Positions 23,239 to 31,981 of a stretch of DNA of 33,705 nucleotides are shown piece after piece (position 1 is the first letter of the stretch; the number at the start of each line of letters is the position of its first letter). The translations under genes were made by a program, and so were the position numbers. This DNA is from an uncultured Collinsella sp. Lineage in GTDB: Bacteria; Actinomycetota; Coriobacteriia; Coriobacteriales; Coriobacteriaceae. The stretch covers positions 1 through 33,705 of the forward strand of contig CABTWP010000020.1 in assembly GCA_902488525.1 (NCBI GenBank). Reading direction: 5' to 3'. Under the pieces are notes generated by a model. The model saw only the letters and a list, made by a program, of their open reading frames with translations, made no database searches and was not told the DNA's origin.

Positions 23239-25254
23239 CTACATCACCTCCGCGTGAGGGGTCAAACCATTTGCCTTGAGCACCTCGTCGGGGAGCTCGG
23301 AATAGAAGTGCTCGGTGCCGGGCACGCGCTTGAAGACCGGACGGGTGTCCAGGCCAATGCGCGGATGGCTCGAGCGGGGTGCGAAGCGATCGCCCTTGGG
23401 GAAATCGCGCGGGCTCGGAACGGCGCCGGGCACCTGGTGCAGGCGGCCCGAGCCGCTCTCGATGGACAGGACGGAACCCAGAAGGCCGCGGGTGTACTCG
23501 TGAATCGGGTTGGTGAGCAGCTCCTTGGTGGGCGCCTGCTCGATAACCTGGCCGGCGTACATAACCGTGATGTTATGAGCGACCTCGGCGACCAGTGCCA
23601 GGTCGTGCGAAACGAAGATCATGGCAAAGCCGAGCTTGGCCTGAAGATCGTTAAGCAGCTTGATGACCTGCTTCTGGACGGTAACGTCCAGAGCGGTCGT
23701 GGGCTCGTCGCAGATGACCAGTTTGGGGTCGCGGGTAAGGGCCATAGCGATCAGAACGCGCTGACGCTGACCACCGGAAAGCTCATGCGGATAGCTCTCG
23801 AGCGTACGCTTGGGGTCGAGGCCCACGAGCTCCAGGAGCTCCTCGGCGCTACGGGTACCGCCGCGCTTGGTGAGCTGCTTCATCTGGGCGGAAATGAGCA
23901 TGGAGGGGTTGAGCGAGGACAGGGCGTCCTGATAGACCATGGCGATATCGGTACCGCGCAGGCCGAACCACTCCTTCTTGCTCATCTTGAGCAGGTCGCG
24001 GCCCTCCCAGAGAACCTCACCGGAAAGATGCTCGTCATCGTCGGTCAGGCCCATGATGGCCAGCGTGGTGATGGACTTACCGCAGCCGGACTCACCGACC
24101 AGGCCCATGGTCTGGCCAGGACGGACATCAAAGTTGACATGATCGACGACGTTGATATCACCGTGGTGCTCAAACTGGATGCAGAAATCACGGACCGAAA
24201 GGATCGGCTCAACGGACTCATCGGGCACATGGCGGTCGTTACGCTTGAGCTCGACATCGCGCAGGGCGCCAAGACGGGCGGACAGGGACTGAGCCTGCTC
24301 CTTGTAAGCGCGAACGGGGTCGGAGACCAGCAGGTCGGCCTCGCGGCGCTTGGAGGAATCGGTCGGATCCAGGGCGGCGGAGGGAGCAGCGGCCATGGCG
24401 TCGGTAATGCCCTCGGAGAGGATGTTGAGCGCCAGGCAGGTGATCATGATAGCCAGACCCGGGAACAGCGCCTGCCACCAACGGCCAGCGAGCACGCCAC
24501 CGCGGGCGTCGGCGAGGATGTTGCCCCAGGTAGCGGTGGGCTCCTGGATACCAGCGCCGATAAAGGTCAGCGAGGCCTCGAAGATGATGGCGTCGGCGAC
24601 CAGGGTAACGGTGAAGACCATGATCGGGGCGATGCAGTTACGCAGAACATGCTTGATCAAAATCCACGGAGCCTTGGCGCCGGAAACGATGACCGCGCGG
24701 ACATAGTCCTCGCCGTACTCGGACACGATGTTGGCGCGCACGATACGGGCAATCTGCGGAGTGTACATAAAGCCAATGGCGAAGATGATCGACGGCACGG
24801 AATTGCCCAGGATGGAGACGAAGACGGCAGCGAGGGCGATGCCCGGGATGGACATGATGATGTCCAGGATGCGCATGATCGCCTCGGAAACGGACTTGCG
24901 CGAAACCGCCGCGAGGGCGCCCACGACCGAGCCGCAGACCAGAGCCATGGCAGTAGCACCGAAGCCGATGATCAGCGAGTAACGGCCACCGTAAAGCATA
25001 CGCGACAGGATGTCGCGGCCCTTATCGTCGGTACCGAAGATAAATCCATTGCCGGGAGCCTGGCGAGCAGTGAAAATCTCGACCGGGCTATAGGGGGCAA
25101 GAAGGGGCGCCAGAATCGCGGTCAGGGCGACCAACACCAGCACGACGGCGGCAATCTTAGAAGACAGCGTCATCTTCTTCCAGCCACCGAGCTTGAGCCC
25201 CTTGGAGGCAGCCTTCTCGAGCTGCTCGGTTTGCTTCTCTCGAATCTTTACCAT
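23239..25254 (-). CDS. Fused permease (DppC-like) and ATPase (DppD-like)
   Basis: This is a 671-residue fusion. Residues ~1-290 are a DppC-type permease with the FGTDDKGRDILSR motif and an EAA loop (about 181-205). A polar linker (~290-345) joins it to an ABC ATPase with Walker A GESGCGKS (387-394), signature LSGGQRQR (492-499) and Walker B LVICDEP (512-518). The C-terminal oligopeptide-type extension is present, but its cysteines are lost (FAPRSSHPRIG in place of the usual CPFAPRC). The sequence runs through without frameshift. The Haemophilus SatABCD sialic-acid importer is a related type from memory; the exact match was not checked. Confidence 0.92.
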   Translation of the reverse strand: MVKIREKQTEQLEKAASKGLKLGGWKKMTLSSKIAAVVLVLVALTAILAPLLAPYSPVEIFTARQAPGNGFIFGTDDKGRDILSRMLYGGRYSLIIGFGATAMALVCGSVVGALAAVSRKSVSEAIMRILDIIMSIPGIALAAVFVSILGNSVPSIIFAIGFMYTPQIARIVRANIVSEYGEDYVRAVIVSGAKAPWILIKHVLRNCIAPIMVFTVTLVADAIIFEASLTFIGAGIQEPTATWGNILADARGGVLAGRWWQALFPGLAIMITCLALNILSEGITDAMAAAPSAALDPTDSSKRREADLLVSDPVRAYKEQAQSLSARLGALRDVELKRNDRHVPDESVEPILSVRDFCIQFEHHGDINVVDHVNFDVRPGQTMGLVGESGCGKSITTLAIMGLTDDDEHLSGEVLWEGRDLLKMSKKEWFGLRGTDIAMVYQDALSSLNPSMLISAQMKQLTKRGGTRSAEELLELVGLDPKRTLESYPHELSGGQRQRVLIAMALTRDPKLVICDEPTTALDVTVQKQVIKLLNDLQAKLGFAMIFVSHDLALVAEVAHNITVMYAGQVIEQAPTKELLTNPIHEYTRGLLGSVLSIESGSGRLHQVPGAVPSPRDFPKGDRFAPRSSHPRIGLDTRPVFKRVPGTEHFYSELPDEVLKANGLTPHAEVM

Positions 25255-25257
25255 AAT

Positions 25258-26214
25258 CTACACCGTCCTGATGCGCGGGTTGATGAGCAGGTAGAGCATG
25301 TCAACCACGATGTTGATGATGATGAAGGCAAGAGCAACGACGATGACGACGCCCTGAACCAGGTTCGCCTCGTTGCCCTGAACGCCCTGCAGAATCGCAG
25401 TACCCATGCCGGGGAGGTTGAAGATGACCTCGATGACGACGGCGCCGCCCATAAGGTAACCGATCTTAAGACCGAGGGTGGTGACCGGGGTGATCAGCGC
25501 GTTGCGCAAAACGTTGATGCCGACGACGACCTTCTCGGGAACGCCGGCGCCACGGGCCATGCGGACGTAGTCCTTGTCGAGCTCCTCAACCATGGCCGTA
25601 CGCACGATACGAGTCATCTGGCCCGTCAGCGGGAATGCCAGAGCGATAGCGGGCATGATCATACGTCCCAGATAGCCAGCCGGGTTGGTGGTGAAGTGAG
25701 GCAGAGCACCGGATGCCGGGAGCACCTTAAGGTAGGAAGAGAACAGCAGAATCAACAGAACGGCAAGCCAGAACGACGGGGTTGCCAAGCCGGCGATGGA
25801 AAAGACGCGGATCACTTGGTCCGGCCATTTATCGCGATACAGTGCCGCGATGACGCCGAGCAAAAACGAGACGACCGCGCCGATGGCAAGACCGATGAAG
25901 GTCAGCTGCATCGTGACGGGCAGGGCCGTGGAGATGCGCTTGGCAACGGAGTTGCGAGCAGCACCATAGGTGCCCATGTCACCATGGATCAGATCGCCCA
26001 TGTAGCGCACGTAGCGCACGGGCCAGGGGTCGTCCAGACCATACTTCTCATGGTACTCGGCAACCGCCTCGGGCGAGGCACCGTCACCCAACGCCGTATA
26101 GGCGGGGTCGGTCTTGGAGAACGACATAAGGAAGAACACCAGGACGGTGACGCCCAATGCCATGATCGGCAGCGCCACGAGACGCCTTCCAATCAAACGT
26201 AGAAAGTTGTTCAC
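25258..26214 (-). CDS. ABC permease of the sialic-acid operon (DppB/SatB-like)
   Basis: This 318-residue permease starts at GTG 26214 after AAAGGGGAGAGAAC. It has the N-terminal helix, a membrane domain with EAA loop YVRMARGAGVPEKVVV, and the C-terminal NPRIRTV. It pairs with the permease half of the fusion downstream, 3 nt away. A longer start at 26247 lacks a ribosome-binding site. Confidence 0.92.
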   Translation of the reverse strand: MNNFLRLIGRRLVALPIMALGVTVLVFFLMSFSKTDPAYTALGDGASPEAVAEYHEKYGLDDPWPVRYVRYMGDLIHGDMGTYGAARNSVAKRISTALPVTMQLTFIGLAIGAVVSFLLGVIAALYRDKWPDQVIRVFSIAGLATPSFWLAVLLILLFSSYLKVLPASGALPHFTTNPAGYLGRMIMPAIALAFPLTGQMTRIVRTAMVEELDKDYVRMARGAGVPEKVVVGINVLRNALITPVTTLGLKIGYLMGGAVVIEVIFNLPGMGTAILQGVQGNEANLVQGVVIVVALAFIIINIVVDMLYLLINPRIRTV

Positions 26215-26254
26215 GTTCTCTCCCCTTTCTTTTGTCGGTAGGACCAACTGGTAT

Positions 26255-26309
26255 ATGAGTATGGATACTCATTACAAGACCCGAGCGACATCGAGGCCGC
26301 CCGGGTCTT
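26255..26309. repeat. Two inverted repeats between the binding-protein and permease genes
   Basis: ATGAGTAT-GG-ATACTCAT (26255-26272) is a perfect 8-bp repeat with a 2-bp centre, more operator-like than RNA-like. AAGACCCG/CGGGTCTT (26276-26309) is an RNA-type stem with an 18-nt inner part. It probably limits read-through after the binding-protein gene. Confidence 0.55.
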
Positions 26310-26369
26310 TGTTTCAACTATGAGGACGTTGCCTTACGACCGACGCCCCACATATGACTCAAACGAGTC

Positions 26370-27983
26370 TTAGGCCTTGACGGTCGCGACACCCCTGAAG
26401 GACATGCTCGTCGTGCCGATGCCCTTGAAGCCATCGAGGGCCTCGCCGTTGGGCGCGGTAGACGGATCGTCCCAGGAAGCGGAGACGGTCTTGACGTGGA
26501 CAACGGGGTACAGAACAGCGTTGTCGGCGATGATGTCGAAGCACTCGTTCCACTTCTTCTGCTGCTCGTCGCCCTCGGCGGCAAGAGCCTCGTCCATGAG
26601 ACCGTGGAGCTTCTCCCACTCAGCGGACTCCTTCCACGGGCAACGGGTCTGCATCCAGACGTTGTCGCCGTACCACCAGTTGAGCAGCAGGTCGGGGTCA
26701 GCGCCGAAGCAGGACGGATCGCCAGGGGCAAGGAGGATATCGTAGGCCTCGCCGCCGTCGATGGCAGCGTAGGTGGCCGGCGAGGTATCGGTCTTGATGG
26801 TCACCTCGAAGCCGAGAGCGTCGAGGTCGTTCTTGACCTGGGCGGCCATGCCCTTAATCTGCTCGTTGTCGGTGGTGCGCAGGGTGATGGCACCCGGGGT
26901 GATGCCGGACTCCTCGATGAGCTTCTTGGCCTTCTTGGCGTCGGTCTTGTACACCGTGGAAGCCTCATGATAGTTGGTGAAGCTCTTGGGCAGGTAGCAG
27001 CTGGCAGCGGTGGCAAGGCCGGCGAAGGTGTTGGTGATCATCTTCTCGGTGTCGAGCGCGTACATGACGGCCTGACGGACCTTGACGTTGTTCCAAGGCT
27101 CCTTGGCGACGTTGAACATGATGAAGCGGGTGCCGAAGCCCTGGACGTTGTCGATCTTGCAGCCAGCGCTCTCGAGCTGGTCGACGGCGTCAGCGGTGAC
27201 GAGCTCCATAACGAGCGTGGAGCCTTCCTGCTGGGCGGTAACGCGAGCGGTGGGGTCGGTCAGGATGCTGTACTGGATCTTCTTATCCTCGGCAGCATAC
27301 TCACCGTTGTACTCGGGGTTGGGAACCAGGGTGATCTCGGTATCGGAGATAGAGTCGTACATCCAGGGGCCGGAACCGATCGGCTGCTTGGCGCGATCCT
27401 CCTCGGACTGAGTAGCCGGGGTAACACGGATGATGGCCAGACGATCCTTGAGCAGGGAGAAGTTGGGGACCTTGGTCTTGACCGTTACAGTGCTGGCATC
27501 CTTGGCCTCGATGGACTCGAAGGGCTGGAAGAACGGAGCATAGGTAGCGGAAGCAGCGCAAGCGGTGTAGGAAGCGACGACGTCGTCAGCAGTGACCTCG
27601 GTACCATCGGAGAACTTGGCGCCCTTGCGGATGGTGACCTCGAAGGTAGTGTCGTCCACGGACTTGGGATCGTCGGTGGCGAGCTCGTTGAAGGTGCTGT
27701 AGTCGTGGTAATCGATGCCGTAGAGACCCTCGACGACGTGCCAGTTAGCACCCAGGCCCACAGCGGAGCCGGTGCTGGCGGGATCGAAGCTGGACGGAGC
27801 GTAAGCGGAACCAGCGGTAATCACACCGCCGCCACGGTTGGCGGAATCGGCGGAACCGGAAGCGGAACCCTCGTCGTTGGAGCTGCCACCGCAGCCGGTG
27901 AGACCAAGCCCTGCGACAGCAGCGACGCTGCCGGTGAGGCCGAGGAACGAACGCCTGGACATACCCTTGTTGATGATGGCCAT
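26370..27983 (-). CDS. Solute-binding lipoprotein of the sialic-acid ABC importer (SBP family 5)
   Basis: This 537-residue binding protein has twin arginines (SRRSFLG, 9-15) and a lipobox LTGC ending at Cys31, so it is a probable Tat lipoprotein. The mature region has family 5 features: IRKGAKFSDGTEVTADDVV, the GSGPWMY segment, and VRQAVMYALDTEKMI. It is the first gene of the nan operon, behind an operator-controlled promoter. The family normally binds peptides but includes SatA-type sialic-acid binders; sialic acid is inferred from the neighbours. The start follows AGGAGAAGAC. Confidence 0.87.
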   Translation of the reverse strand: MAIINKGMSRRSFLGLTGSVAAVAGLGLTGCGGSSNDEGSASGSADSANRGGGVITAGSAYAPSSFDPASTGSAVGLGANWHVVEGLYGIDYHDYSTFNELATDDPKSVDDTTFEVTIRKGAKFSDGTEVTADDVVASYTACAASATYAPFFQPFESIEAKDASTVTVKTKVPNFSLLKDRLAIIRVTPATQSEEDRAKQPIGSGPWMYDSISDTEITLVPNPEYNGEYAAEDKKIQYSILTDPTARVTAQQEGSTLVMELVTADAVDQLESAGCKIDNVQGFGTRFIMFNVAKEPWNNVKVRQAVMYALDTEKMITNTFAGLATAASCYLPKSFTNYHEASTVYKTDAKKAKKLIEESGITPGAITLRTTDNEQIKGMAAQVKNDLDALGFEVTIKTDTSPATYAAIDGGEAYDILLAPGDPSCFGADPDLLLNWWYGDNVWMQTRCPWKESAEWEKLHGLMDEALAAEGDEQQKKWNECFDIIADNAVLYPVVHVKTVSASWDDPSTAPNGEALDGFKGIGTTSMSFRGVATVKA

Positions 27984-28102
27984 GTCTTCTCCTATCAATA
28001 GAGAATCTTACCCGGGAGCACCTAGACTTGCCCCCGCGCAACTTGCGGACGATATATACCTTACCTACCGACGAACCCAACTGAGGTGCCGCGCTCGGCG
28101 AC

Positions 28103-28183
28103 CGATACATACATACGCTTGAACGGTATTTACTACCGTTCACCGAATTCATTGACAAACGATTCGCCAGACAGTATGTATCG
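28103..28183. promoter_or_regulatory. Outer inverted repeat flanking the nan promoter
   Basis: CGATACATAC (28103-28112) and GTATGTATCG (28174-28183) are perfect 10-bp inverted copies 61 bp apart, on either side of the promoter. They could be paired binding sites for a regulator that bends or loops the DNA. Confidence 0.5.
28120..28158 (-). promoter_or_regulatory. nan operon promoter with operator over the -10
   Basis: The minus strand has -35 TTGTCA (28158-28153), a 17-nt spacer and -10 TAGTAA (28135-28130). The -10 lies in the centre of TGAACGGTA-TTTAC-TACCGTTCA (28120-28142), a perfect 9-bp inverted repeat, the position of a repressor site. The leader to the binding-protein ATG is about 140 nt. 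Confidence 0.72.
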
Positions 28184-28244
28184 ACGAGGTGAGATATCAG
28201 TCATCGTCAACCCGCAGGATAGCAGGGTTGTTCACCATGGCTAG

Positions 28245-28258
28245 TCAAACGTTTTAGC
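28245..28258. promoter_or_regulatory. AAACGTTT site upstream of the nan promoter
   Basis: AAACGTTTTA (minus strand TAAAACGTTT, 28256-28247) matches ten bases of the gapA upstream palindrome. A CAACCC/GGGTTG stem (about 28208-28230) is nearby. The rest of 28184-28294 shows nothing clear. Confidence 0.35.
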
Positions 28259-28294
28259 GTTAATAAAACCCGAAATCGACAGGTAATCGCCGCG

Positions 28295-28323
28295 AAATAA
28301 ATGATTGAAAATCGGCCAATCAT
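28295..28323 (-). terminator. Possible uvrC terminator
   Basis: ATGATTG and CAATCAT form a 7-bp stem with a 9-nt loop on the minus strand, followed by TTATTT, 25 nt after the uvrC stop. The stem is AT-rich and therefore weak. Confidence 0.42.
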
Positions 28324-28348
28324 GTATATCAGTTGTTTAGAAGCACGT

Positions 28349-30295
28349 TTAGTTTTCGGAACGGTTGGCCGATGCCTGGGCGCGTTCGGCATTCCATGCA
28401 ACAAGTGCCTCGTGGACCGCTTTGGCGACATCGGCCGGAACGCCTCGAACTTCCGCGATCTCTTGCTCGCTCGCCGCGCGCAAACGCTTCATCGAGCCAA
28501 AATGGCGCATAAGGGCACGTTTTCTGGTGGGTCCCACGCCTGGAACGTCATCGAGTACCGAAACCGTCATGGCTTTATCGCGCAATTCGCGATGGAACGT
28601 GATGGCAAAACGGTGCGATTCATCGCGCACCTGTTTGATTAGATAGAGCGACGCGGACCCGGTCGGAAGCACGACTGGAGTCTCGTCCCAAGGCACGAAA
28701 ACCTCCTCATCGGCCTTCGCCAAGCCACAAACCGGTATATCGAGCCCAAGAGCCTCAAGTTGCTTGATCGCAGCGGTCAATTGCGGCTTACCGCCATCGA
28801 CAACGAGCAAATCGGGGCGCGATCCAAAGCGCTCGTCGGCCATGCGCTCGGGAGCATAGCGTCGTCCCAAAACCTCGGACATCGACACGAAGTCGTTTGC
28901 CTCGTCCAATTCGGCCTGAATTTTAAAACGACGGTACTGGCTCTTGTCGGCGCGTCCGTTGGTAAACACCACCATCGAGGCGACGGTAAAGGTTCCGTGC
29001 AGCGTCGAGATATCGAAGCACTCGATACGCATCGGCGGCGCTGGCAGCGCCAGCGCGCTTTCGAGCTCCAGGAGCGCCTGATTGGTGCGGTCGTCAGCGT
29101 ACCCCGTTCGCATCATGTAGCGCATGAGGGCATGGCGCGCATTTTTGGATGCCATATCGAGCAAACGGTGCTTTTCGCCACGCTGCGGCCTATGGAGATG
29201 GCAGGAACGCTCGCGCTTGCCCGCAAGCCATTCCCCCAGCGCCTCCGCATCCTCAAGCTCGACGGAAAGGTTGACCTCAGCTGGAATATCAGCCGTCTCG
29301 TCGTAATAGCGCTTAAGAAAGCCCGACTGGAGCTCTTCCTCGTCAACATCAAGACCCTTGTCGAGAATGAACTCGCAGGTGCGAACTGTTCGGCCCTCGC
29401 GAACGACGAAGACGCAAGCGGCGGAGATGGTCTCCTCGCGATAGAACCCGATGACATCGATATCGACACTGGAGGGAAAAACGACTTGCTGACGATCGTC
29501 CAGACCCCTGATGACCTCCAAACGACGTTTGACGCGTGCCGCGCGCTCAAAGTCGAGCGCCTCGGCGGCATCCGTCATCTCGGAGGTCAGCTCATCGACG
29601 ACATCCTTGCGATGGCCCGACAAAAAGCGCTCGACACGCTTGACGTTCTTGGCATAGTCTGCCGGGGAAATCGCGCCGACACACGCACCCGGGCCGCGCC
29701 CGACATGGTAGTCAAAGCAGGGACGCCCGTTTTGCGCGCAAATCATATTGACGATGTCTTCCTCGCCCTTGTGGGACTCAACGATACGGCGACAACGACG
29801 CCACTCCGCACAGGATGCGGAGCAGATGGGAATAACCTTGCGCAGCGTATCTATCGTCTCACGTGCCGCACGGCTATCGGTATAGGGTCCAAAATAGCGC
29901 GTTCCCGGCTTATGACGCTCACGCGTGTATTTGATAGCGGGATACAGGTCGCCCTTTGTAATGGCGATAAAGGGGTAGCTCTTGTCATCCTTGAGGTCGA
30001 CGTTAAAGTACGGATGGTACTGGCCGATCAGGTTGCGCTCGAGTACAAGCGCCTCATGCTCGGTTTCGACAACGATGTAGTCAAAGCTCGCAACCAATTG
30101 CATCATGAGCGGTATTTTTTGGCGCTCATCCTGCAGCGTCACGTACTGGCGCATACGGGAACGCAGGTTTTTCGCCTTGCCAACGTAGATGACATCGCCC
30201 TTGGCATCTTTCCAAAGGTAACATCCGGGCTGCGTGGGAACGCGCGAAACCTGCTCGGCGAGTGTTGGAATGTTGTCGTGACCGGCCACACGCAC
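28349..30295 (-). CDS. uvrC: Excinuclease ABC subunit C
   Basis: This 648-residue nucleotide-excision-repair endonuclease has a GIY-YIG domain (about 20-100, with GCYLW, VIYVGKA and Glu78 to Glu81 in VVETEHEALVLE). A UVR motif lies at about 240-262, an RNase H-like UvrC domain in the centre, and HhH motifs (DDVPGVGPTRK, VRGVPADVA) at the C-terminus. The cysteine region has Cys158, 162, 168, 186, 193 and 205, but GRPCFDYHVGRGPGACVG carries Gly201 where the family usually has Cys (GRC). GTG 30295 directly follows the murJ stop, so the two genes are coupled. Confidence 0.95.
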   Translation of the reverse strand: MRVAGHDNIPTLAEQVSRVPTQPGCYLWKDAKGDVIYVGKAKNLRSRMRQYVTLQDERQKIPLMMQLVASFDYIVVETEHEALVLERNLIGQYHPYFNVDLKDDKSYPFIAITKGDLYPAIKYTRERHKPGTRYFGPYTDSRAARETIDTLRKVIPICSASCAEWRRCRRIVESHKGEEDIVNMICAQNGRPCFDYHVGRGPGACVGAISPADYAKNVKRVERFLSGHRKDVVDELTSEMTDAAEALDFERAARVKRRLEVIRGLDDRQQVVFPSSVDIDVIGFYREETISAACVFVVREGRTVRTCEFILDKGLDVDEEELQSGFLKRYYDETADIPAEVNLSVELEDAEALGEWLAGKRERSCHLHRPQRGEKHRLLDMASKNARHALMRYMMRTGYADDRTNQALLELESALALPAPPMRIECFDISTLHGTFTVASMVVFTNGRADKSQYRRFKIQAELDEANDFVSMSEVLGRRYAPERMADERFGSRPDLLVVDGGKPQLTAAIKQLEALGLDIPVCGLAKADEEVFVPWDETPVVLPTGSASLYLIKQVRDESHRFAITFHRELRDKAMTVSVLDDVPGVGPTRKRALMRHFGSMKRLRAASEQEIAEVRGVPADVAKAVHEALVAWNAERAQASANRSEN

Positions 30296-31978
30296 CTACT
30301 TGCGACGAAGCAGCGCCGAGACCTCGGGCATCTTAAGGACGACGGCAAGGCCAAAGGTAACAGCAAGCGAGACGACACCCGCAACGCAAACGTAGCCAAG
30401 AGTAATCAGAATCGAGCCGCCAAGTGCCCCGACAAAGTGCTCAAGCGCCCACATGACGCCGGCGCCTGCGGCAGCACCCAGGCCACCGAGCAAAAGGCCA
30501 AAGAAACCGCCATGCAGGATAGATTTGACCTGAAGGCCACGCAGACGACGACGCAGCCACCACAGCGAGCAACCGACCAAGATCACGTAGTCGACGACAT
30601 ACGAAAGCGCGATTGCCGGCATACCGAAGCCCAGCACAACGCCAAACAGCAGAACCGAGCCGGCCTGGCCGATGGCGGAATACAGGCAATAGCGGCTATA
30701 GGGCTTCATGTCGAGCAAGGCAGAGAAGCTCTTCTGCATCAACACGACCACGCCGTAGAGCGGCAGCGAGAACGCCAGGTAGACAAGGAACTCGGACACC
30801 AGCGCCACGCCGGACTCATCAAACTTGCCGGCACAGTAAATCATGTTGAGCGGACGCGCGAAGACAATCAGGTACAGCGCGAACGGAATCAGGAAGAACA
30901 GCATCTGGGCGACGCCACGCGAAATGCCCGTGCGAACGCTGTCGTAATCCTTCTCCTGCGCGTCATGAGAGAGCTCGGTATAGAGCGCCGTCGAAAGCGA
31001 GGCGGCAATCAGCGCGTAGGGCAGCGTGTACCACAGGCGCGCATAGGCGATGACGGAAGGACCAGTCTCGGGCTGGACCACCAGCGCGGCAGCGTTGGTG
31101 ATAGAAGTCGAGACAAACATGCACACCGTGGCGAGCAGCGTCGGGATACCAAGCGCAATCGTCTGGCGCAGCGCGGGGTCCTTAAAATCGATATGGATAT
31201 GGGGATGCACGCCGTGCTTGCCAAGCGCGGGAATCTGACATGCCATCTGAACAAAGACACCGAGGGTCGTACCGGCCGCAATCAAGATGATGCCGGCACG
31301 TTCGCCAAACTGTGCGGACACGGGCGCAAAACCCATAAAGCTCGCAATGACGATCACATTGTTGAGGACCGGGGCAAACGTCGACCAGAAGTAGTCGCGG
31401 TGTGCGTTGAGAACGCCCGAGAACACCGAGCCCAAACCATAAAACAGAATCTGGATGGCAAAGAAACGGAACATGAACGCAGCGGTATCCATGCTGCCGC
31501 CGTCACCCGAAAGGAACGATTGCGTCCAGATAAAGCCCGGGGCAAACACGGTCCCCAGCAACGAAATGCCACCCAGCACCAAAAGCAGAATGCCGAGCAG
31601 GTTGCCCACGTACTCGTTTGAGGCCTCGCGACCCTGCTCACGCCTCACGCCCATGTACACGGGCAAAAACGCCGTCACGAGCATGCCGCCCATCACGAGT
31701 TCGTAGAGCATATTGGGCAGGTTGTTGGCGACCTGATAGGAGGACGAGAGTAGCGACATGCCAATAGCGGCCGCCATTGCCCACGTTCGGATAAAACCGG
31801 TGACGCGAGACACGATGGTCAGGATGGTCATAAGCCCGGCGGAACGACCAACCGTGGAGTAGTCCGACGAGCCCATGTCGTCAGTGTCATCTCGCGACGA
31901 AGGAGCTTCGGACGAGGGTGTCTGAGGCGCAGATTCTCTTGCAAAATGAGCTCCGCGCTTCAATTCTTCCTGCGGCAT
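30296..31978 (-). CDS. murJ: Lipid II flippase MurJ
   Basis: This 560-residue polytopic membrane protein is of the MVF/MOP family and flips lipid II for peptidoglycan synthesis. After a ~45-residue polar N-terminal tail come about 14 hydrophobic segments. Typical parts are TIVSRVTGFIRTWAMA in the first helix region, NNLPNMLYELVMGGML, and the internal YTxLSHDAQ-like segment. The start follows AGGAAGAA-type purines weakly; its spacing of 3 nt from the ybaK stop suggests coupling. uvrC follows directly. Confidence 0.93.
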   Translation of the reverse strand: MPQEELKRGAHFARESAPQTPSSEAPSSRDDTDDMGSSDYSTVGRSAGLMTILTIVSRVTGFIRTWAMAAAIGMSLLSSSYQVANNLPNMLYELVMGGMLVTAFLPVYMGVRREQGREASNEYVGNLLGILLLVLGGISLLGTVFAPGFIWTQSFLSGDGGSMDTAAFMFRFFAIQILFYGLGSVFSGVLNAHRDYFWSTFAPVLNNVIVIASFMGFAPVSAQFGERAGIILIAAGTTLGVFVQMACQIPALGKHGVHPHIHIDFKDPALRQTIALGIPTLLATVCMFVSTSITNAAALVVQPETGPSVIAYARLWYTLPYALIAASLSTALYTELSHDAQEKDYDSVRTGISRGVAQMLFFLIPFALYLIVFARPLNMIYCAGKFDESGVALVSEFLVYLAFSLPLYGVVVLMQKSFSALLDMKPYSRYCLYSAIGQAGSVLLFGVVLGFGMPAIALSYVVDYVILVGCSLWWLRRRLRGLQVKSILHGGFFGLLLGGLGAAAGAGVMWALEHFVGALGGSILITLGYVCVAGVVSLAVTFGLAVVLKMPEVSALLRRK

Positions 31979-31981
31979 CGC

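Noticed and set aside
22324..26202. Very long open frame on the plus strand (about 1290 codons)
   Set aside because: It lies opposite the nan transporter genes, which have clear motifs on the minus strand. Its low-complexity Gly/Asp/His-rich translation is typical of antisense reading in GC-rich DNA.
28760..31621. Long plus-strand open frame (about 950 codons)
   Set aside because: It is antisense to uvrC and murJ, has no recognisable domain, and arises from codon bias of the real genes.
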